In this document: piece after piece, positions 18,093 to 26,722 of the stretch
Layout of the letters: each line of letters starts with the position of its first letter
How positions within the stretch are numbered: position 1 is the stretch's first letter
Source: an uncultured Clostridia bacterium
GTDB lineage: Bacteria; Bacillota; Clostridia; Christensenellales; UBA1242
DNA length: 46,639 bases
Direction: 5' to 3'
Assembly (NCBI GenBank): GCA_937891595.1
Contig: CALATF010000019.1
Location: 1-46,639, forward strand
Translations under genes and position numbers: made by a program
Notes under the pieces: model-generated
What the model was told of the DNA's origin: nothing
What the model saw: the letters and a program-made list of their open reading frames with translations, nothing else
Databases searched by the model: none

Positions 18093-19601
18093 TTATTCAT
18101 CTACAAAATTGCTTAAAGCTTCACTTTCTACCTTTATTTGAGATAGTCCAAGTGTTTTTATAACTTCTTCATTTGCAAGTTGTTTTTGTTCATATTCATG
18201 TTCAAAGTCTTCTAAATTTTCATTTGTTAAAGGTTCGGTTCTTGGCAATCCATCCAAACTCATTGCCATAGAAAATCTTTCGTCATAAATTTGCATTTTG
18301 CTATTAATTCCCGAAATTAAACTTTCAGTTGAAATAAGCGTATATTCATTTCTCATCGTATTTTGTAATGATAATATTTGTTCATTAATAGCCAAACTAT
18401 CTTCTTCATTTGCAGTAGATAGACTATTTTTTAAAGCTATAATATTTTCTGCTGTTGAAAAAATTCTATCTACAACTTTTTCTTCTGGTGACATATTATC
18501 TATAACATCCCCACTTACATTAATAGCAGGATAATTATCTAAATTTCCACTTTCTAAATAATAACTTTTATCTATTAATTTATTTTCTTTAAGCAGAAAT
18601 TTAAATTTTTGCAAATCTGCATTTTGCGTAAACATTAAAGCATCTTCAACATCTTTGGTTCGCGATTTAGGTGAATTCATTTTAAACCTTAAACAAAATT
18701 CAAATGAATGTCCCTTTACCTGTACAGTAGTACCATCATCCAAAGGAACATCAATTTCCATTGAAACATTTTCTTGCATTTGCTGACTTACAGCAATAGG
18801 TTTTTCAAAACCATTACTTCTATCTAAATAATATCTAATAAATCTTGGTTTTAAACCCATTTTTGTTTTAACTTGTCTATTTAAAAAAAATCCTACTTCT
18901 GTATAACCCTTAGGTGCATTTGGGTCTATTAAATTTACTTGGCACTTATGCCCGCCCCCTATACCACCATTTAAAGCTTTAATTTGCCCGCTTTCACTAT
19001 CAAAAGAACCTTCTCTTTGACAAAGCCTTTCATCTTTAAACGCAAATTTAGTTCCGCTTTGTTGTAACCCTTTCAAAAATTTATAAATATTGTTTTCTTC
19101 AATATAAAAATCTAAATCGCTATGTTGCCTAGTACTTTCAATTCCTAATTTATTGTATAAAGATAAAGAACCTGTAAAAGTTGCATTTATACCCTTAGTA
19201 GAAATAATACTTGAACAAAGTTTAAAAGCAGACATTGTTCTTTCATGATTTTGTTGAATTGTTTCATTAGCATTTAAACCATAAACTTCTTCATCTTGTT
19301 CTAAATGCAAATCTTTTAGTTTGTTAAGTATTACATTAAAGTCACTTGTATAATCTGAAATATTAATGCCCAACAAAAAGGCATTGCTTATTATCTTTAA
19401 AGCATATAATGGCATATCACTGTTAGTAATGCCCCTTATACTTTCTTTCCTGTCAGGGCGAAAAGTATGAGCATTAATTCCAGTAGTTAAATCTTTCTTT
19501 AATCCTTTCAAAGCTTTAGATTCATCAGATGATTTATCAATTTTTTCTGAAAGATAAAGTTTGTCTATTAAATTAATTAAATCTTCTTTAACCTTTTCCA
19601 T
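18093..19601 (-). CDS. Nucleotidyltransferase-fold protein of unknown function; C-terminal-tail group
   Basis: 502 residues, soluble. The central region has a DNA polymerase beta-like signature: GS at 144-145 (ATFTGSLSLYNKLG) followed after 16 residues by DLDFYI (Asp162, Asp164), that is hGSx(n)DhD. The HSDLDFYI context resembles aminoglycoside/MNT/LicD-type enzymes that nucleotidylate or modify a target. Flanks are helical with no recognised domain; a coiled-coil-rich C-terminal third ends VESEALSNFVDE (Phe at -4). No partner HEPN gene is adjacent, unlike MNT/HEPN toxin-antitoxins. An effector-like role is inferred from the tail. A TATAAT box lies about 25 bp before the ATG. Confidence 0.6.
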   Translation of the reverse strand: MEKVKEDLINLIDKLYLSEKIDKSSDESKALKGLKKDLTTGINAHTFRPDRKESIRGITNSDMPLYALKIISNAFLLGINISDYTSDFNVILNKLKDLHLEQDEEVYGLNANETIQQNHERTMSAFKLCSSIISTKGINATFTGSLSLYNKLGIESTRQHSDLDFYIEENNIYKFLKGLQQSGTKFAFKDERLCQREGSFDSESGQIKALNGGIGGGHKCQVNLIDPNAPKGYTEVGFFLNRQVKTKMGLKPRFIRYYLDRSNGFEKPIAVSQQMQENVSMEIDVPLDDGTTVQVKGHSFEFCLRFKMNSPKSRTKDVEDALMFTQNADLQKFKFLLKENKLIDKSYYLESGNLDNYPAINVSGDVIDNMSPEEKVVDRIFSTAENIIALKNSLSTANEEDSLAINEQILSLQNTMRNEYTLISTESLISGINSKMQIYDERFSMAMSLDGLPRTEPLTNENLEDFEHEYEQKQLANEEVIKTLGLSQIKVESEALSNFVDE

Positions 19602-19699
19602 TATTTATTTCCTATATAGTCATTATATCATAAAAACTAAATTTTAAAATACTTTATTTTTTAGTTTATTTTACTCTTTTTTGATATATAAATATCATA

Positions 19700-21796
19700 T
19701 TAATTTTTAGATAAAAACAATAAATCATCATAATTTGGAAAAGGTTTAAATTTTTCGGGTAAAATATGTTCTAGTTCATCATATATGTTTCTAACTTCTT
19801 CCATTATTAAATAAATTTCTTTTTGACAAATATTTGCTTTTTTTTCTGAATTAGAAATTTTTATAACCATATTTATTTTTTTGTTTAAAATTTCAACATT
19901 CTCTTCTAGGCTTAAAAACTTTTCAACTAATAATTTTATTTTATCATTTTCATTTTTAACTTTAATACTAATATTTTCATAACTATCAATTAATTTTGAA
20001 ATAAAACTTCTTATACAAGGAATAACTTGCTTATGACACATATCAACTAAGGTTTTTGCTTCTGTTAAACAATCACTTATATAAGAATCCATAAATGTAT
20101 CATATCTAACCTTAAGTTCTGTTTTACTTAAAACACTAGTATTTTCAAATAACTTTATGTTTTCTTCTTCTAGTAATCTTTTATAACATTCAATACTATT
20201 TTTATAATCAACTAACCCTCTAGACCTTGCTTCTTTAGCCCAGCTTTCATCATAACTGTTACCGTTGAAAATAATTCTAGAATGATTTGTTATATTATCT
20301 ATTATTATCTTTGCTACTTCTTGCTCGATATTTATTTCAACCTTACTTAATTTTTCGTTTATCCTTCTAAATTCATCCCCTACTAACATTGCTAAAACAG
20401 TATTTGAAAATGCTATGCTTTGTGAAGACCCAACCATTCTAAACTCAAATTTATTTCCCGTATAAGCAAAAGGCGTTGTTCGGTTTCTATCGCAATTATC
20501 TTTAAAAGGCTTTACAACCGAAGTTGTTTTAATATCTAATTGCGAAGCTTTTTTCTTTTTAACTTTATTTAATTTTACAAAATCATCAAGCATATCTTTC
20601 ATGTCTTCGCCTATAAAAACTGAAATAATTGAAGGTGGTGCTTCACTTCCACCAAGCCTTAAATCGTTTCCAAGTGAAGAAGTTGACATTTTAAGTAGAT
20701 CATAATGTTTATCGATAGCTGAAATAATAGAAGTAAAGACTAACATAAAAACAAGTTCATCAACTTTATTAACATCAAGTAAATTAATTCCTGTGTTTGT
20801 AGAAATTGACCAGTTATTATGTTTACCACTGCCATTTACACCTTTATATGGTTTTTCATGAAACAATACTTTAAAGTTGTGTTTATTTGCAACTTTATTC
20901 ATAACTTCCATAAGTAATGAATTTTGGTCTGCAACAATGTTTGCTTGCGAATACACAGCAACAATTTCATGTTGGGTAGGAGCAACCTCATTATGTTGAA
21001 TTTTTGCCATTATACCAAGTTCCCAAAGCTCTTTATTTAAATCATGCATGAAAGCACTTACGCTTGGTTTTATTTGACCTAAATAATGGTGAGAAATTTC
21101 TTGGCTTTTAATTGCCTCTGCCCCTAAAAGCGTTCTTCCTGTTAAAACAAGATCTTTTCTTTTATAAAATAAATCTTTATCTACAAGAAAATATTCTTGC
21201 TCGCATCCTACAAAGCAATCTACAGAAGTTACATCTTGATAGTTAAGTTTATTCAAAAGCTGGGTTGCTTGTTTACTTAAAAATTCGGTAGCCCTTAAAA
21301 GAGGTGTTTTTTCGTCAACCGCTAAGCCCATATATGTACAAAAAGCAGTTGGAATGTATAAAACCTTATTATCTCTATCATCTTTTTTTATAAATACAGG
21401 ACTAGAATAATCCCATACTGTATAACCCCTTGCTTCAAAAGTTAGTCTTTCCCCACCTGACGGAAAACTAGAAGCATCTGTTTCACCTTTAATTAAACTA
21501 TTTCCGTTAAACTTTTTAATATAATCACCTTTTGAGTTATATTCTAAAAAGCTTATGTGTTTTTCAGCGTATTTACCTGTTAAAGGGAAAAACCAGTGAG
21601 TATAATGTGTAGCCCCCATTGATATAGCCCATTTTTTTATTGCACTAGCAATTTTATTAGCTAAATCAAAACTCATTTCACCTTTAAGTTGCTTTAAATT
21701 AATATATTCATTGAAATCTTTTCTTTTCATTAATTTTTTTAACTTGCTATCTGTTAATACACAACTAGCAAAGTTATATAGTAAATCTTTTTTCAT
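19700..21796 (-). CDS. glnN: Glutamine synthetase type III
   Basis: 698 residues, the usual GSIII size. It makes glutamine from glutamate, ammonia and ATP in the cytoplasm. Signatures: PSGGERLTFEARGYTVWD, CEQEYFLVD (metal site), NEVAPTQHEIVAVYSQAN, VNGSGKHNNWSISTNTG, LRLGGSEAPPS, and the NRTTPFAYTGNKFEFRMVG substrate region. The C-terminal third is the helical extension of the type. No GlnR/PII gene is nearby. On the minus strand a terminator-like hairpin (21880-21912) and a structured stretch lie upstream, so leader-based control is possible. Confidence 0.95.
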   Translation of the reverse strand: MKKDLLYNFASCVLTDSKLKKLMKRKDFNEYINLKQLKGEMSFDLANKIASAIKKWAISMGATHYTHWFFPLTGKYAEKHISFLEYNSKGDYIKKFNGNSLIKGETDASSFPSGGERLTFEARGYTVWDYSSPVFIKKDDRDNKVLYIPTAFCTYMGLAVDEKTPLLRATEFLSKQATQLLNKLNYQDVTSVDCFVGCEQEYFLVDKDLFYKRKDLVLTGRTLLGAEAIKSQEISHHYLGQIKPSVSAFMHDLNKELWELGIMAKIQHNEVAPTQHEIVAVYSQANIVADQNSLLMEVMNKVANKHNFKVLFHEKPYKGVNGSGKHNNWSISTNTGINLLDVNKVDELVFMLVFTSIISAIDKHYDLLKMSTSSLGNDLRLGGSEAPPSIISVFIGEDMKDMLDDFVKLNKVKKKKASQLDIKTTSVVKPFKDNCDRNRTTPFAYTGNKFEFRMVGSSQSIAFSNTVLAMLVGDEFRRINEKLSKVEINIEQEVAKIIIDNITNHSRIIFNGNSYDESWAKEARSRGLVDYKNSIECYKRLLEEENIKLFENTSVLSKTELKVRYDTFMDSYISDCLTEAKTLVDMCHKQVIPCIRSFISKLIDSYENISIKVKNENDKIKLLVEKFLSLEENVEILNKKINMVIKISNSEKKANICQKEIYLIMEEVRNIYDELEHILPEKFKPFPNYDDLLFLSKN

Positions 21797-21879
21797 TTGT
21801 TTGCTCCTAACATCAAGAACTTTTAAAAAACGGTATTAACATTATATCACAAATTAAAAAAACTTAATAACATAATTAA

Positions 21880-21912
21880 AAAAAACTCAAACACTTAATT
21901 GTTGAGTTTTTT
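21880..21912. terminator. Hairpin with T-runs on both sides, upstream of glnN
   Basis: AACTCAA / TTGAGTT inverted repeat with eight T on the minus strand and six T on the plus strand. On the minus strand it lies about 85 nt before the glnN start, where it could act as an attenuator or as the end of a separate RNA. Confidence 0.6.
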
Positions 21913-21917
21913 ATTTT

Positions 21918-22117
21918 GTCCTCTGTTTCAAAATTGCACTGAAAAATCTATTCAGAAGTGGTTCAACCATTCAATATAATAATTGAATTGTTCTGTTCCG
22001 CTACACTTTTTTTGTAAAATACTCAACGTGCTGGTTTAGCAGATTGCTTTGCAATCCATTCTTTTTTAAATTGGCTGTAAACAGCGGGCCACAAACATAT
22101 TTTGTATGTTTTTTATT
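21918..22117. ncRNA. Candidate structured RNA, class and strand unresolved
   Basis: A 460-bp gap without a gene holds a run of inverted repeats unlike ordinary spacer. The closing pairing is GTCC-T-CTGTTT (21918-21928) with AAACAG-C-GGGC (22079-22089). Inside are CTGAA/TTCAG, TTCAAT/ATTGAA, TACA/TGTA, TGCT/AGCA and GATTGC/GCAATC. A plus-strand terminator-like hairpin AACATA/TATGTT with TTTTTT follows (22092-22117), and the minus strand ends at the 21880-21912 hairpin. Its size and closing stem recall 6S RNA, but the interior is several hairpins rather than one rod, so I do not make that call. Confidence 0.4.
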
Positions 22118-22256
22118 ATTTTGTACATAAAAATAAATTTACAAATATTTTATTAAATTAATAAAACAAAAATTCACTTTAAACATTTTTAACTTAATAT
22201 TAGTTGTACTTATTTATAAAATTCTGTGATATAATCAACCCAAGGAGTTTTTTGTA

Positions 22257-22799
22257 ATGTTTAAAAAGTTAGATATTAAAACACCTAAAGAATTAATGCA
22301 ATTTTTAACTAATAATTATAAATATGGTTTTGTTTATAAAAACAAAATATTTACTAATACTGAGCCTGATTTTTATAAAGAATTTGATAAACATTATAAA
22401 ATAAGATTAGGAGAAGATTTCATAAAACACAAATATGGAATTTGTTGGGACTTTTGCGAATTAGAAAGATTATTCTTTATAAAAAATAATATAGAACATG
22501 AGTGCTATTTTATTGAAAGCTTTATAAACCGAGAAGAAGGTGGCCCCACTCATTCCTTTGCATTATTTAAACAAAAAAACAAATGGTTTTGGTTTGAATA
22601 TAGTTGGTCAATCAACCGAGGTATTTGGGGATATAATTCTAAAGAAAAAGCTATACAAGATATTTTATTAAAATTTGAAAAATACTATAACAGAAAAAAA
22701 GAAAACATAAGGATGTATAAAACAAGCAAAATTACAAAAAGATTAAATTCCTTTGAGTTTGTTGAACACTGTTTAAAAGGGGACAAAATAAAAATATAA
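22257..22799 (+). CDS. Transglutaminase-like-fold protein (predicted cysteine peptidase-like)
   Basis: 180 residues, soluble. Three spaced elements fit a transglutaminase/papain-like core: KYGICWDFCELERLFF (Cys63 at a helix start), GGPTHSFALF (His99 on a strand) and WFWFEYSWSINRG (Glu114 as third residue, on the next strand). That order and the aromatic-rich strands resemble bacterial transglutaminase-like proteins that act as peptidases or amidases. Substrate is unknown. CAAGGAG precedes ATG, with TATAAT about 25 bp upstream. Its C-terminus (GDKIKI) is basic, so it is not part of the acidic-tail group. It stands alone. Confidence 0.65.
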   Translation: MFKKLDIKTPKELMQFLTNNYKYGFVYKNKIFTNTEPDFYKEFDKHYKIRLGEDFIKHKYGICWDFCELERLFFIKNNIEHECYFIESFINREEGGPTHSFALFKQKNKWFWFEYSWSINRGIWGYNSKEKAIQDILLKFEKYYNRKKENIRMYKTSKITKRLNSFEFVEHCLKGDKIKI

Positions 22800-22880
22800 A
22801 AATAAATTGTCAAATTTTACTATTTTTAATACTTTACAAAGAACATTCATTATACTTATTAAATTTTTCAAATAAAAAAT

Positions 22881-22944
22881 CGAACACTTTTTAAAGTGCT
22901 TAACTTAACTGTGGTGTGATGTAGAAAAAGAATATTTACTCGAA
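22881..22944 (-). repeat. Gene-trailing repeat copy 1 (terminator hairpin plus 19-bp conserved element)
   Basis: Minus strand, just after the stop of 22953-23357: element TTCGAGTAAATATTCTTTT (22926-22944), then an imperfect hairpin AGCACTTTAAAAAGTGTTCG and a T-run. The 19-mer is identical in copies 2 and 3; the hairpin has diverged most here. Confidence 0.7.
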
Positions 22945-22952
22945 TTAATAGC

Positions 22953-23357
22953 TTATCTAATCAATTCCTCATCAATTTTTACAACTATATGATTAGAAGT
23001 CGATATTGTTGCTTGTATTTTATGTTTATTTATAGAACAAAATAAAGTTATTGGTGTAAATGTAAAAGAAGCTTTGTATTCATCTTTTATTTCTCCATTT
23101 ACTTTTATATAATGAGTAGCAAATCCAGCATATATTTCTATATTGTTATTTTCAACAACTAAATTTTTATATTTAATATTAAAACTACATATCCAAAAAA
23201 CCATTGCAACAGCGTCCCAAATAATAAGAGGATAAACAAGAATAATAGCCCACATATGTCCACTTCCAACTGCAAAGATAAAAAATAAAATATTTACCAC
23301 TATTGTTAAAATCAAAATATAAGACCAAGTTTTAATAATTTTTTTCTTTTCGTTCAT
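22953..23357 (-). CDS. Two-segment membrane protein of unknown function
   Basis: 134 residues. Two N-terminal hydrophobic segments (about 11-31 ILILTIVVNILFFIFAVG and 35-56 WAIILVYPLIIWDAVAMVFW) are followed by a beta-rich domain (LVVENNNIEIYAGFATHYIKV, KHKIQATISTSNHIVVKIDE). The shape recalls PH-like membrane proteins, but I do not assign a family. AGAGAGGA lies upstream of the ATG. A repeat of the local family immediately follows the stop codon and another copy precedes the gene. Confidence 0.55.
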   Translation of the reverse strand: MNEKKKIIKTWSYILILTIVVNILFFIFAVGSGHMWAIILVYPLIIWDAVAMVFWICSFNIKYKNLVVENNNIEIYAGFATHYIKVNGEIKDEYKASFTFTPITLFCSINKHKIQATISTSNHIVVKIDEELIR

Positions 23358-23416
23358 AAAAGTAAATCCTCTCTACAAATTATAATTGATAATAAAATAA
23401 ATCGCAATAAAAAAAA

Positions 23417-23482
23417 CGAACACCTTTTTCAAGGTGTTCGAGTTAAGTTGCCAATGGTGGAGCAAAAGAATATTTACTCGAA
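23417..23482 (-). repeat. Gene-trailing repeat copy 2
   Basis: Minus strand after 23499-24227: TTCGAGTAAATATTCTTTT (23464-23482), then GCTCCACCA, then a strong hairpin GAACACC/GGTGTTC with TTTTTTTT. It works as an intrinsic terminator. The order TTCGAGT...TCCACCA...TTAACT-hairpin mirrors the 3' end of the tRNA-Lys gene and its terminator. Confidence 0.75.
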
Positions 23483-23498
23483 ATAAGAATATATTTTT

Positions 23499-24227
23499 TT
23501 ATTTTTCCGTTTTTTCTAATTCTTTGATTTGCTTTTCAACGTCTTCAATAAAAACTTTCTTTATATCATCAAAATTTCCATAAACTGTAATAATATCTTT
23601 TTCTTTTAAAAAATCCTCTCTTTTTATATTATTATGAATTTTATTATCCCTAGTTATTGCTAAAATTGTTAAATTATAATTTTGCCTGATTTTAATTTCT
23701 TCCAATGTTTTATCTTTAAAATCATTTGGAACTTCTATAAGTGTAATTTCTACGATGGAATTTGCACCATATGCATCAACTACTTTTAAAAAGTTTTTTG
23801 TTTTTGTTTTACTAAGTTTATGTCCAATTTTAAAAATCAAAGAGTCAAAGGCATTTTTAATAAACTTTATTTTAGATAAAATTATAAAGAAAATCATGAC
23901 TACTAACAAAATTAAAAAAACATACCACAAATTCTCATCTTGCGAATTTCCAATACTTAAAATAATTGATATAAAAGCAGAAACAAGAGTTGCAGAAAAA
24001 GCATACCCAAAAATCATAGCTGTAATAGCAAGTTTTCTCCTTGTTGGAGTTGTAACAAAAACTTCTGTTTCTTTTGTTGTAAATCCACAAGTTGTTAAAA
24101 GAGATACAACTTGTAATCTCGCTTTTGCTTCTGGCAATCCAGTTAACCTAAAAAGTACTGTAAAAATTTCAGCAATTAACATATAAGCAATCATTACAAT
24201 AAAAAATAAAATTAAAGCACCCGTCAT
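23499..24227 (-). CDS. Membrane protein with C-terminal TrkA-C (RCK_C) domain
   Basis: 242 residues. Three hydrophobic segments (about 1-25, 68-92, 97-118) are separated by a conserved loop (RLQVVSLLTTCGFTTKETEVF). A cytoplasmic TrkA-C domain follows (about 155-230, IVEITLIEVPNDFKDKTLEE, NLTILAITRDNK, LKEKDIITVYGNFDDIKKVF). RCK_C domains bind small ligands and regulate ion transport. This short architecture is a recurrent Firmicute membrane protein of unproven function. AAGGAAG precedes ATG. It lies between two copies of the local repeat. Confidence 0.75.
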   Translation of the reverse strand: MTGALILFFIVMIAYMLIAEIFTVLFRLTGLPEAKARLQVVSLLTTCGFTTKETEVFVTTPTRRKLAITAMIFGYAFSATLVSAFISIILSIGNSQDENLWYVFLILLVVMIFFIILSKIKFIKNAFDSLIFKIGHKLSKTKTKNFLKVVDAYGANSIVEITLIEVPNDFKDKTLEEIKIRQNYNLTILAITRDNKIHNNIKREDFLKEKDIITVYGNFDDIKKVFIEDVEKQIKELEKTEK

Positions 24228-24373
24228 ATTTTATCTTCCTTTTTATTATAATAAAAAAAATTTTTTATTATTACAAGTAAATAAGAGCAATTTTTTCTAT
24301 GAGTATCTTTTTTTTTACTAAGTTTTTTTGCTTATTAATAAAAATACTAAATCAGAAAATAAAATAACTAAGC

Positions 24374-24439
24374 TGAACACTTTTTACTAGGTGTTCAACT
24401 TAGATTCATTTTGGCGGATCAAAAGAATATTTACTCGAA
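24374..24439 (-). repeat. Gene-trailing repeat copy 3
   Basis: Minus strand: TTCGAGTAAATATTCTTTT (24421-24439), then GATCCGCCA, then hairpin TGAACAC/GTGTTCA. The T-run is poor, so it may not terminate well. About 170 AT-rich bases separate it from the stop of the cation-efflux gene. Apart from this copy the 24228-24612 gap holds no gene I can support. Confidence 0.7.
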
Positions 24440-24612
24440 ATAAAAACATATGAAATTTTTTAATTCTTAATTTAAAATTATTTTAATTTTTTATCTCCTC
24501 ATATTATTATCCCATTATTTTTTTATTATCTTAAATAAAAGCTCTGCATATAATATCAATCTTTCTATAAATAATAATTATATATTTTTCTTTAAAAGAT
24601 TGTTATCTCTTT

Positions 24613-25770
24613 TTATACATATTCTCTATCAATATCAATTGTAAATTTACAACTTTTTCCTTCAAATAAAATACTTTCTTTTAAGGTTTTTATAATTTCT
24701 TTTTTTGTAATTGAAACTTCGTAAGGAACTACACAATCAAATAAAATATGAACATTTTTTAAATTTTCTATTAGATGAAAATCGTTTACAATAAGTTGTT
24801 TGTTTATTTGTTTTAATACCTTTTGAACCTTATTTTTTAAATTTCTTATTTTTTCATTTTTGTCTTCAATAGGATCTGTATGTATAACAAAATGAATTTT
24901 TAAATCTTTTAAAAAGTCTTGTTCTATTTCATCAACAATTTTGTGTATATCAAGAGGATTTGAATCCGCCGAAACTTCTATATGAACAGAAGCATAGTTT
25001 TTATTTTTACCATAACTATGTATTATAAGTTCATGAAAGCCCAATATTTTATCATACGAATTTAATTTTTTTGTTATTTTGTCAACTAATTCTTTATCAG
25101 GTTTCTCACCTAATAGCGGATTTAATGTTTCTAAAAAAACTTTAAAGCCAGAAAAAATTATAAAAAGAGAAACCGCAAGTCCAACATAAGCATCAATATT
25201 TATGTTAAAAACCCACATAATTATAACAGCTAATAATGTTAATAAAGAAACAATAGTATCGTTTCGTGTGTCAACTAAATTTGCTTTAATTGAATCAGAA
25301 TCAATAGCATCACCAATTTTTTTATAAATAAAAATTTGGGATATTTTAATTAAAATACTAACAATTAAGAAAATTATGATTAACCAAGAAACCACAATTT
25401 GCTGAGGGCTTAAAATTTTATCAAAAGATGTTTTACATAAAAAAACACCTATTATACAAATAATAAAAGCTACAATTAAAGCAGAAATATATTCAAATCT
25501 TGCATAACCAAAAGGATGTTCCTTATCCGCTGGTTTATTTGAAACTTTGAAGCCAATCAAAGTTATAATAGCAGAAACACCATCAGATAAACTATTTATT
25601 GCATCAGAAATTAATGCAACTGAACCGCTTAAAACACCTATAAAAATTTTAACAGCAAAAAGAATTAAATTAGTTAATAAACCATAAATACTAGCAAAAA
25701 AGCCACATCTTGTTCTCTCTTTCTGATTATTAATTACTTTTTGATTCTTTTTAAATAAAATATCTATCAC
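24613..25770 (-). CDS. Cation diffusion facilitator (CDF) family transporter
   Basis: About 385 residues from GTG 25770 (MIDILFKKNQK), chosen because AAAAGGTG lies 8 nt upstream; an ATG nine codons earlier (25797) has no RBS. Six membrane segments carry the metal-site motif ALISDAINSLSDG and the HPFGYARFEY loop of CDF exporters. A cytoplasmic dimerisation domain follows (KILGFHELIIHSYGKNKNYA, VHIEVSADSNPLDIH), with a C-terminal extension of about 80 residues that looks like a second ferredoxin-like domain. It probably exports Zn2+, Mn2+ or Fe2+ against protons; metal choice cannot be read. Its downstream side holds repeat copy 3. Confidence 0.9.
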   Translation of the reverse strand: MIDILFKKNQKVINNQKERTRCGFFASIYGLLTNLILFAVKIFIGVLSGSVALISDAINSLSDGVSAIITLIGFKVSNKPADKEHPFGYARFEYISALIVAFIICIIGVFLCKTSFDKILSPQQIVVSWLIIIFLIVSILIKISQIFIYKKIGDAIDSDSIKANLVDTRNDTIVSLLTLLAVIIMWVFNINIDAYVGLAVSLFIIFSGFKVFLETLNPLLGEKPDKELVDKITKKLNSYDKILGFHELIIHSYGKNKNYASVHIEVSADSNPLDIHKIVDEIEQDFLKDLKIHFVIHTDPIEDKNEKIRNLKNKVQKVLKQINKQLIVNDFHLIENLKNVHILFDCVVPYEVSITKKEIIKTLKESILFEGKSCKFTIDIDREYV

Positions 25771-25833
25771 AATTACTACACCTTTTAATAGGTACATTAT
25801 AACACCGATTATTTGTATTTCAAAATAAAAAAA

Positions 25834-25862
25834 AACTTGAACACAGTAAAAGTGTTCAAGTT
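25834..25862 (-). terminator. Intrinsic terminator of tRNA-Lys
   Basis: AACTTGAACAC / GTGTTCAAGTT stem with a long T-run on the minus strand, 10 nt after the tRNA CCA. The GAACAC/GTGTTC core is shared with the hairpins of the three gene-trailing repeats. Confidence 0.9.
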
Positions 25863-25872
25863 AATGTGATAG

Positions 25873-25948
25873 TGGTGGACGACCAGGGACTCGAACCCTG
25901 GACCCACTGATTAAGAGTCAGTTGCTCTACCAACTGAGCTAGTCGTCC
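25873..25948 (-). tRNA. tRNA-Lys (anticodon CTT)
   Basis: Full cloverleaf on the minus strand: acceptor GGACGAC/GTCGTCC, D-stem GCTC/GAGC, anticodon arm ACTGA-CTCTTAA-TCAGT, T-arm CAGGG-TTCGAGT-CCCTG, discriminator A and an encoded CCA. Reads AAG codons. Confidence 0.97.
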
Positions 25949-26086
25949 ATATTTTATAATAAAAATTTTTGTTTTTTTCCACAAAAAGATATTTTTTGTT
26001 GATAACTTAAAACAAAAGCTCACTTTAGTTAAGCGAGATAAATTTTAATATGATTTTGACAAATTGTCAACACATATTTGTTTATT

Positions 26087-26608
26087 TTATTTATTCAAAA
26101 TAGATAAATTATTTTTAACATCAAAAATAAATTCTATTAAAGTCTTTTTATAAGGTATAAATTTGTTATTATCTATTAAATTTAAAATTTCTTCTTTTGT
26201 TGCCCATTTTACACACTCTACTTCTGTTTGTTGAAGTTTTAAAGTTTTAATATCCACATCTTGCATAATAACATAAAAATCGTTAAAACCTTGAACAAAA
26301 TTAAAAGTAAAAACGGGACGAATTTTAGAAAAATTATAATCAAAACCCAACTCTTCAAGCAACTCTCTATGAATTGCTTGAGAACTTATTTCACCCTTTA
26401 TTGCAGAGCCACCGCAACTAACGTCCCATAAACCTGGATAAGGATTTTTTGTAGCTAGTCTTTTTTGAATTAACATTTTGTTGCCAGTAGAATTCAATAT
26501 TACACAATGAACAACCATTCTGTAACTATTTTCTGGCATTTGTGTTCCTCTTACCATTGTTTTATTTAAAGGCAACCTATTTTCATCAAACAAATCAAAA
26601 ATTTCCAA
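26087..26608 (-). CDS. Nudix hydrolase (isopentenyl-diphosphate-isomerase-like group)
   Basis: 173 residues. A complete Nudix box GSAIKGEISSQAIHRELLEE lies at about 67-86, matching Gx5Ex7REuxEExGu. The N-terminal FDENRLPLNKTMVRG and the GLWDVSCGG context are typical of the IDI-like Nudix branch, which includes unspecific nucleotide pyrophosphatases. The IDI active-site Cys/Glu cannot be confirmed, so the substrate is left open. It is divergent from rsmD and has no operon partner. Confidence 0.88.
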   Translation of the reverse strand: MEIFDLFDENRLPLNKTMVRGTQMPENSYRMVVHCVILNSTGNKMLIQKRLATKNPYPGLWDVSCGGSAIKGEISSQAIHRELLEELGFDYNFSKIRPVFTFNFVQGFNDFYVIMQDVDIKTLKLQQTEVECVKWATKEEILNLIDNNKFIPYKKTLIEFIFDVKNNLSILNK

Positions 26609-26686
26609 CTTTTATCCCTCAACAAAAATATATATAATTATTTTATCTTAAAAGCTTCATTTTGTTAAGCAAATTTAATTTTTCTA

Positions 26687-26715
26687 TTTACTTATTAATA
26701 AATTTATTTTATTAT
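26687..26715 (+). promoter_or_regulatory. Promoter for rsmD; probable leaderless start
   Basis: TTTACT, 17-bp spacer, TATTAT, with the ATG only 8 bp beyond the -10 box. No Shine-Dalgarno is present, so transcription would begin at or next to the A of ATG. Confidence 0.5.
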
Positions 26716-26722
26716 ATATACT

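Noticed and set aside
21918..22117. 6S RNA call for the structured region
   Set aside because: The closing stem and size fit, but the interior folds into several separate hairpins instead of the long rod with a central bubble, and the strand is ambiguous.
22881..24439. Integron attC sites after the three membrane genes
   Set aside because: The repeats do trail genes like cassette sites, but I see no paired RYYYAAC/GTTRRRY core and no integrase; the terminator plus tRNA-3'-end reading fits better.
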